Positions 59,175 to 64,000 of a stretch of 64,000 nucleotides of DNA are shown here, in pieces. The first letter of the stretch is position 1, and each line of letters opens with the position of its first letter. The stretch covers positions 248,001 to 312,000 of the forward strand of contig NZ_FNVV01000014.1 in assembly GCF_900108345.1 (NCBI RefSeq). Reading direction: 5' to 3'. The DNA is from Bacteroides ndongoniae (lineage in GTDB: Bacteria > Bacteroidota > Bacteroidia > Bacteroidales > Bacteroidaceae). The translations under genes and the position numbers were made by a program. The notes below the pieces were generated by a model. The model was not told the DNA's origin, searched no databases, and saw only the letters and a program-made list of their open reading frames with translations.

Positions 59175-60581
59175 TTAGAATTTGAAGAAATTTTTAGCGT
59201 TGTAGTAGCTGATATCTTCAACCATCTGTCTGACGCGTGCCATTTCGGAAACAGGTATTTCGCCGTTTTCCACGTCGCGACCTATCAGGTTGCAGAGAGT
59301 ACGGCGGAAGTATTCGTGGCGAGGATAAGACAGGAAGGAACGTGAATCGGTAAGCATTCCTACAAATCGGCTCAGCAGACCGAGTACCGACAGGGCATTC
59401 ATCTGTTTTTCCATTCCATCCTTCTGATCGAGGAACCACCATCCTGAACCGAATTGTATTTTGCCGGGGATGCTTCCGTCCTGGAAATTGCCGAGCATGG
59501 TGGCTATCATTTCATTGGCACAAGGATTCAAGTTGTACAGAATGGTCTTGGTGAGTTTGCCTTCCGAGTTCAACCGATCGAGGAACTTAGCCAGTGCCTT
59601 TGCGGTAGAAAATTCGCCGATAGAGTCGAAACCTGTATCAGGACCCAGCAGCTTGAACATTTTGCTGTTGTTGTTGCGGATGGCTCCGTAGTGGAACTGT
59701 TGTGTCCATCCTGTTTCACTGTCCATTTCGCCAAATATAACAAGCATGGCCGACTTGAATTTGAGGATCTCTTCGTGTGTTAGTTCTTGTCCTCCGTATA
59801 CTTTGTTGAATATGGCTTTGATTTCAGCGTCGGTGTAGTCTTCGGCATAAAATTCTTCGATGCCGTGGTCGGACAGTTTACAGCCCTGTTCGGCAAAGAA
59901 CTCATGGCGTTTGCGCAAGGCGTCTATCATATCGTCGAACCCGGAAATGGTGACACCGCTGACCTGTGAAAGTTTCTCAACGTAATTGCGGAAGTCGGCA
60001 GGTACTTCTACAGCCATGGCTTTGTCCGGACGCCAGGTAGGAAGCATTTTTATTTCGAAACCGCTTTCGCGTGTCTGGATGTGATATTCCAAAGAATCTA
60101 CGGGATCATCAGTAGTACATACTGTTTCTACATGATAACGACGCATCATGCCTCTTGCCGAATATTCTGGGAGTTTAAGTTTCTCGTTGCATTCGTCGAA
60201 GATTTCACGTGCAGTCTGGGGATTCAGAATCTTTTCGATGCCAAAAGCTGTCTTTAGTTCCAGATGTGTCCAGTGGTATAGCGGATTGCGCAAGGTGTAG
60301 GGTACAGTCTCGGCCCATTTCTCGAATTTTTCCCAGTCGCTCGTATCGCTGCCTGTACAGAAACGCTCGTCGATGCCATTGGTGCGCATAGCACGCCATT
60401 TGTAGTGGTCTCCGCCCAGCCAGATTTCTGTGATGGATTTGAACTGGTAATCGTCTGCTACCATTTTCGGAATGAGGTGGCAATGATAGTCGATGATGGG
60501 CAGCTTGGCTGCGTGTTCATGATACAGTTCCTGTGCGGTTTCGGTCTGCAGCAGGAAATCTTTTCCCATAAATTCTTTCAT
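59175..60581 (-). CDS. uxaC: glucuronate (uronate) isomerase
   Basis: Isomerises D-glucuronate to fructuronate and D-galacturonate to tagaturonate. The 468-residue protein starts MKEFMGKDFLLQTETAQELY; the metal-binding histidines lie in IIDYHCHLIPKMVADD. Other family blocks are WLGGDHYKWRAMRTNGID, VCTTDDPVDSLEYH, LPTWRPDKAMAV and VGMLTDSRSFLSYPRHEYFR near the C-terminus. Length is as in other UxaC. Divergent from the LacI-type regulator and facing away from uxaB. Confidence 0.95.
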   Translation of the reverse strand: MKEFMGKDFLLQTETAQELYHEHAAKLPIIDYHCHLIPKMVADDYQFKSITEIWLGGDHYKWRAMRTNGIDERFCTGSDTSDWEKFEKWAETVPYTLRNPLYHWTHLELKTAFGIEKILNPQTAREIFDECNEKLKLPEYSARGMMRRYHVETVCTTDDPVDSLEYHIQTRESGFEIKMLPTWRPDKAMAVEVPADFRNYVEKLSQVSGVTISGFDDMIDALRKRHEFFAEQGCKLSDHGIEEFYAEDYTDAEIKAIFNKVYGGQELTHEEILKFKSAMLVIFGEMDSETGWTQQFHYGAIRNNNSKMFKLLGPDTGFDSIGEFSTAKALAKFLDRLNSEGKLTKTILYNLNPCANEMIATMLGNFQDGSIPGKIQFGSGWWFLDQKDGMEKQMNALSVLGLLSRFVGMLTDSRSFLSYPRHEYFRRTLCNLIGRDVENGEIPVSEMARVRQMVEDISYYNAKNFFKF

Positions 60582-60686
60582 TTTTCAATCGATTTAAGTG
60601 TATATAATTATTATTTCTTCTATACTAATATCTATTGTATTGATTATTAGTAAAATATTTCATTTTTAGCTTTTGCTTTTATTAAC

Positions 60687-60698
60687 TGTTATCGAACA
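60687..60698. promoter_or_regulatory. candidate LacI-type operator in the uxaC-regulator spacer
   Basis: TGTTATCGAACA is an imperfect palindrome (TGTT...AACA) just downstream of the uxaC -7 box and between the divergent promoters. The position is suitable for repression of uxaC, but no second copy was found to support it. Confidence 0.3.
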
Positions 60699-60729
60699 CA
60701 AAAGTAGAAATTTTACTTGTAGAAACAAA
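60699..60729 (-). promoter_or_regulatory. uxaC promoter
   Basis: Minus strand TTTG (60726-60729), a 19-bp spacer and TACTTTTG (60699-60706). Good Bacteroides consensus, about 118 bp before the uxaC ATG. Confidence 0.65.
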
Positions 60730-60745
60730 ATAATTCGTATCTTTG
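60717..60745 (+). promoter_or_regulatory. promoter of the LacI-type regulator gene
   Basis: TTG (60717-60719), an 18-bp spacer and TATCTTTG (60738-60745). It overlaps the divergent uxaC promoter, so one bound regulator could affect both. Confidence 0.55.
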
Positions 60746-60797
60746 GGGCAATTATTTATAATATTTAAGATTGCATAGCTGGCAGTAGGTTGTGGAT

Positions 60798-61859
60798 ATG
60801 AAAGACGAAAATTATACGATTAAGGACATTGCGCGTATGGCAGGTGTTTCCGCTGGTACGGTGGATCGTGTGTTGCACAATCGGGGAAATGTATCTGCGT
60901 CGAGCCGGGAGAAGGTACAAAGTGTGCTTGATAAGATAAACTATTTGCCCAATATGTTTGCTATCGGTCTGGCTGCCAAAAAACGTTATCGTATTGTTTG
61001 CCTTATACCTTATTATATAATGTATGACTATTGGTATTCGGTAGCGCAAGGTATTGAAAAAGCAGCGCACGAATTGCAGCCTTTCAATGTAGAGACAGTC
61101 TTTTTATATTATAAGCATGCAGACAGGGCATCTTATCGGGAGGTATGCGAGCAGTTGCTGGCGGATAAGCCGGATGCGGTTCTGATAGCTCCGAACTTTG
61201 AAGAAGAAACGTTGGAGCTGACTACCGGTTTGGATGCCGATGCTGTTCCTTATGCTTTTATTGACTTCAATATGGAGCAGATGCATGCTTCGTGCTATAT
61301 CGGGCAAGACTCCAGAATGAGCGGATATGTTGCTGCCAAAATCCTGATGCAGCGTTATGAACCGGGGCAGGAGCTGGTGGTTTTTTTAAGTGACCAGAAG
61401 AACAGCCCGGCTGAAATACAGATGCGTCGGCGTATGGAAGGCTTTATGGAATACGTAAATGAGCGATTTGGTCATCTGACAGTCTACGATGTAGTATTCC
61501 GGAAAGAAGATACCGACAGGAACAAATTGATATTGGATGATTTTTTTTCTGCGCATCCTCATGCAATGTTAGGAGCGGTGTTTAACTCGCGGGTATATCA
61601 GGTAGCAGGGTATTTGCACGAAGCAGGTCGTAGGCTGAAAGGCTTACTGGGATATGACCTGTTGCAGAAGAATGTGGATTATTTAAGATCGGGTGAGGTT
61701 AGTTGTCTTATCGGGCAACGCCCTGGCCTGCAGGGGTATCTGGGTGTGAAGGCCTTGTGTGATATGGTTGTCTTTAAAAAGCAGGTAGAGCCTGTGAAGT
61801 ACATGCCTATTGATATTCTGATTAGGGAAACGATTGACTATTATTTTGAGTTCGAATAA
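60798..61859 (+). CDS. LacI family transcriptional regulator, probable uronate regulator
   Basis: The start is taken as ATG 60798 (a GTG at 60792 is possible). The 353-residue protein has an N-terminal LacI helix-turn-helix YTIKDIARMAGVSAGTVDRV followed by a hinge SVLDKINYLPNMFAIGLAAK, and a periplasmic-binding-protein-type sensor domain with IVCLIPYYIMYDYWYSVAQG. Located between divergent uxaC and downstream uxaB, it most likely senses a hexuronate or an intermediate. A perfect 8-bp-armed palindrome TCGGTAAATTTTTACCGA follows its stop at 61869-61886 and might be an operator for uxaB or a terminator stem. Confidence 0.88.
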   Translation: MKDENYTIKDIARMAGVSAGTVDRVLHNRGNVSASSREKVQSVLDKINYLPNMFAIGLAAKKRYRIVCLIPYYIMYDYWYSVAQGIEKAAHELQPFNVETVFLYYKHADRASYREVCEQLLADKPDAVLIAPNFEEETLELTTGLDADAVPYAFIDFNMEQMHASCYIGQDSRMSGYVAAKILMQRYEPGQELVVFLSDQKNSPAEIQMRRRMEGFMEYVNERFGHLTVYDVVFRKEDTDRNKLILDDFFSAHPHAMLGAVFNSRVYQVAGYLHEAGRRLKGLLGYDLLQKNVDYLRSGEVSCLIGQRPGLQGYLGVKALCDMVVFKKQVEPVKYMPIDILIRETIDYYFEFE

Positions 61860-61868
61860 GTCAATACT

Positions 61869-61886
61869 TCGGTAAATTTTTACCGA
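61869..61886. promoter_or_regulatory. palindrome downstream of the regulator gene
   Basis: TCGGTAAA-TT-TTTACCGA, perfect 8-bp arms with a 2-base centre, 10 bp after the regulator stop. Too short a loop for a good hairpin, so a protein-binding site is favoured. Confidence 0.35.
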
Positions 61887-62087
61887 TAAATAAAAATAAA
61901 ACAATAGAATCGGTGTTAGCCGGTTCAAAATTACATTAAAGAGATCATTGAAATACTGTCAAGAATGAATCGTTAAGGAGTAAGAAAAGGGATGAAAATA
62001 TATGCTAAACAGCTGAAGACAAAGAGGAAGAGTATTGCATAATTCACTGATTTTTAGTAAATTAGAAGTATTTCACCACTTTTAATT

Positions 62088-63305
62088 ATGACTAAAGAAT
62101 CACTCCTTATGCAATACCAATCCGAGTGCAGAAACGCTCTCGAATCAGCTGTAAATATAAGCAAATCTTTTCAGAAAGTATTCATGGATGCAATGAAATT
62201 ATTCATGGCTATACCTGACCGCATCAATTTCCTGCAAATGGGACGATATGGATGTTTCTCGGAACAGACATACCGCAACAATTTTGAGAATGATGACTTT
62301 GACTGGTTTTCCTTCAATGAAGCCATCATCAGAGAACACCTTAAAGGCTGTCGCAAGGCAATAGCCATTGATCCGTCTTTCATTCCAAAATCCGGCAGCA
62401 AAACACCGTGGATTGGCTATTTCTGGTCCGGTTGTGCCGGCGAATACAAACGCGGACTGGAGATAACCGGTATTGGAGTTATAGACGTTGACAACCATGA
62501 ATGTATGACTTTGGCCTCTGTACAGACACCTGACAACACAACGCTGGAAAGCCGCGGGAAGAATCTTGTAGACTGGTACAGTTCTTACCTTATCAGCATA
62601 CAGGAACATCTGAAACGGATTTCCGACACTGTCGTATGTGATGCGTTCTTTTCAAAGGCAACTTTCATCAAACCATTATGCGAGAACGGATTCCACGTTA
62701 TAAGCCGTTTCAGAAATGATGCAGCGTTGTTTTATCCCACCTTAGAAAATGGGACAGGAAAACGCGGACGTCCAAAATTGTATGACGGAAAGATTGACTT
62801 TGAATATCTGGACATTACAAGATGTACCGAATACAAAGTAAACAAGGGTAAACTTTACGGACTGAAAGCATACTCCAAAGCACTCAAACGCTTTGTGAGC
62901 CTGGCTGTATGGTATCCCATGGATGGAAGAACGGACAAATGGCAGCTGTATTTCTCTACAAACGAAATACAGAACGCACAGGATGTACTGGACTTTTACA
63001 GGACACGTTTCCAACTCGAATTCTGCTTTCGGGATGCCAAGCAACATGCAGGAATAACAAACTGTCAGTCTACAGACTTCAGGAAACTGGCATTCCACTT
63101 TAATGCATCACTTGCAGCGATAAACCTCGCCAAGGCTGCCTGTAAGAAGATGGGAATAAAATATTCCATATCATCATGCAAGTCAGTCATACACAATGCT
63201 TACATGCTTGAACGATTTATTTGCGTGTCTGGGATTGAACCAAACACGCAATTAATTGACAAACTTTTCAAAGAACTCATTTTATTTACTGCCAGAGCCG
63301 CTTAG
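62088..63305 (+). CDS. IS4-type (DDE) transposase
   Basis: A 405-residue transposase starting MTKESLLMQYQSECRNALES. Catalytic residues: Asp in AIAIDPSFIPKSG, Asp in VVCDAFFSKATF, and the YREK signature in DFYRTRFQLEFCFRDAKQHA (Tyr, two residues, Arg, three, Glu, six, Lys), which places it in the IS4 superfamily. The frame is intact. Terminal inverted repeats are only vaguely visible (around 62037-62060 and 63320-63342) and I could not define a target duplication. The element sits between the regulator gene and uxaB. It is distinct from the IS982 copies. Confidence 0.85.
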   Translation: MTKESLLMQYQSECRNALESAVNISKSFQKVFMDAMKLFMAIPDRINFLQMGRYGCFSEQTYRNNFENDDFDWFSFNEAIIREHLKGCRKAIAIDPSFIPKSGSKTPWIGYFWSGCAGEYKRGLEITGIGVIDVDNHECMTLASVQTPDNTTLESRGKNLVDWYSSYLISIQEHLKRISDTVVCDAFFSKATFIKPLCENGFHVISRFRNDAALFYPTLENGTGKRGRPKLYDGKIDFEYLDITRCTEYKVNKGKLYGLKAYSKALKRFVSLAVWYPMDGRTDKWQLYFSTNEIQNAQDVLDFYRTRFQLEFCFRDAKQHAGITNCQSTDFRKLAFHFNASLAAINLAKAACKKMGIKYSISSCKSVIHNAYMLERFICVSGIEPNTQLIDKLFKELILFTARAA

Positions 63306-63360
63306 GCTAGGCTAATTTTTAACGAACTATTGATAAGTATAACCAATAAAATTTTAAAAA

Positions 63361-64000
63361 ATGAAAGCACTGAACAAACTTACAGCCCCCAAAGCGGTGG
63401 CACCGGAAAGAATTATCCAGTTTGGCGAAGGAAACTTCCTCCGTGCCTTTGTGGATTGGATTGTTTATAATATGAATCAGAAGACTGACTTTAACAGTAG
63501 TGTAGTTGTAGTTCAGCCGATAGAGAAAGGTATGGTAGAATGGCTGAACGGGCAAGACTGTCTGTATCATGTTAATCTGCAAGGACGTCTGAACGGTAAT
63601 GCTGTGAATACGCTGACCCGTATCGATTGTATCAGTCGTGCTTTGAATCCCTATACACAGAATGCTGCATTCATGGCATTGGCCGACCAGCCGGATATTC
63701 GTTTCGTTATTTCCAATACTACAGAGGCTGGTATTGCTTTCGATCCGAGCTGTAAGTTGAGTGACGCGCCCGCATCTTCCTATCCGGGAAAGCTGACCCA
63801 GTTGCTGTACCGTCGTTTCAAGACATTTAAAGGAGATACGGATAAAGGCTTGATTATCATGCCGTGCGAGCTGATATTCCTGAACGGGCATCATCTGAAA
63901 GAGTGTATCTACCAGTATATTGATTTGTGGAAAGAAGATTTGGGTGCCGATTATGAGAAGTTTAAGACTTGGTTTACTAAATACTGCTATGTATGTGCTA
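63361..64000 (+). CDS. uxaB: tagaturonate reductase (altronate oxidoreductase), N-terminal part
   Basis: Opens at ATG 63361 and runs off the right edge; 213 codons visible. The start reads MKALNKLTAPKAVAPERIIQ followed by FGEGNFLRAFVDWIVYNMNQ, the nucleotide-binding segment typical of the mannitol/UxaB dehydrogenase family, and later LIIMPCELIFLNGHHLKECI, a UxaB mark. It reduces tagaturonate to altronate, the step after UxaC. The gene shares its locus with uxaC and the LacI-type regulator. The IS4-type insertion ends at most about 55 bp upstream, so its native promoter is likely displaced. Confidence 0.9.
   Translation, partial: MKALNKLTAPKAVAPERIIQFGEGNFLRAFVDWIVYNMNQKTDFNSSVVVVQPIEKGMVEWLNGQDCLYHVNLQGRLNGNAVNTLTRIDCISRALNPYTQNAAFMALADQPDIRFVISNTTEAGIAFDPSCKLSDAPASSYPGKLTQLLYRRFKTFKGDTDKGLIIMPCELIFLNGHHLKECIYQYIDLWKEDLGADYEKFKTWFTKYCYVCA

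Overview
The window is chromosomal DNA from a gut-type Bacteroidetes, most likely Bacteroides sensu lato (Bacteroidaceae). The 16S rRNA has the Bacteroides form, promoters follow the Bacteroides pattern (TTTG, 19-21 bp, TAnnTTTG), and the gene content fits (V-type ATPase with DUF2764, secreted glycoside hydrolases, lipoproteins with LxxC lipoboxes, tyrosine recombinase of the IntDOT type). I do not name a species.

Layout. 1-4802: envelope and cell-wall genes on the minus strand (TolC plus the start of a periplasmic adaptor, monofunctional transglycosylase, OmpA-like lipoprotein, NagA). 5088-15210: a defence island bounded by palindromic repeats on one side and a transposase remnant on the other; it holds a Fic protein, a DUF3791-like small protein, and a type I restriction-modification operon hsdM / BRO-Fic remnant / hsdS / fic / hsdR. 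15528-23293: housekeeping genes (ABC-F factor EttA, split ThrE-type exporter, DUF6064 membrane protein, IspE, DnaB), with an intact IS982-type element (copy A, 19579-20611). 23418-28985: a complete rRNA operon (two promoters, 16S, tRNA-Ile, tRNA-Ala, 23S, 5S, terminator), followed by a 4 x 23 bp palindromic array. 29463-37028: V-type ATPase operon whose K subunit carries the residues known to bind Na+. 37349-41907: WalJ-like hydrolase, tRNA-Lys, and a DeoC / FGGY kinase / iron-dependent alcohol dehydrogenase operon whose last gene is frameshifted.

42005-50204 is the most interesting part. A second IS982-type copy (copy B) has been split by a roughly 7.2 kb integrative element (42902-50069) flanked by a 9-bp repeat. 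Joining the flanks restores the IS sequence as seen in copy A. The element carries a tyrosine recombinase, a RhuM-like DNA-binding protein, an SF3/D5-type helicase, an oriT-like inverted repeat without a relaxase gene, and a tightly overlapping three-gene cargo operon: an unknown protein, a PD-(D/E)XK-type nuclease and an RNase J-like beta-CASP metallo-hydrolase. This cargo is my best candidate for an undescribed (probably anti-phage) system.

50216-59091: a run of secreted carbohydrate-active enzymes (GH20 with an in-frame amber stop, an unrecognised 680-residue secreted protein, GH2, GH3, GH16) with no SusC/SusD pair in the window. 59175-64000: hexuronate catabolism (UxaC, a LacI-type regulator, the start of UxaB), with an IS4-type transposase gene inserted between regulator and uxaB.

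Overall this is a stable core that has been repeatedly invaded. Two IS982 copies sit in the same intergenic palindrome family, a mobile element is nested in one of them, and two disrupted metabolic genes (alcohol dehydrogenase and GH20) flank the nested insertion.
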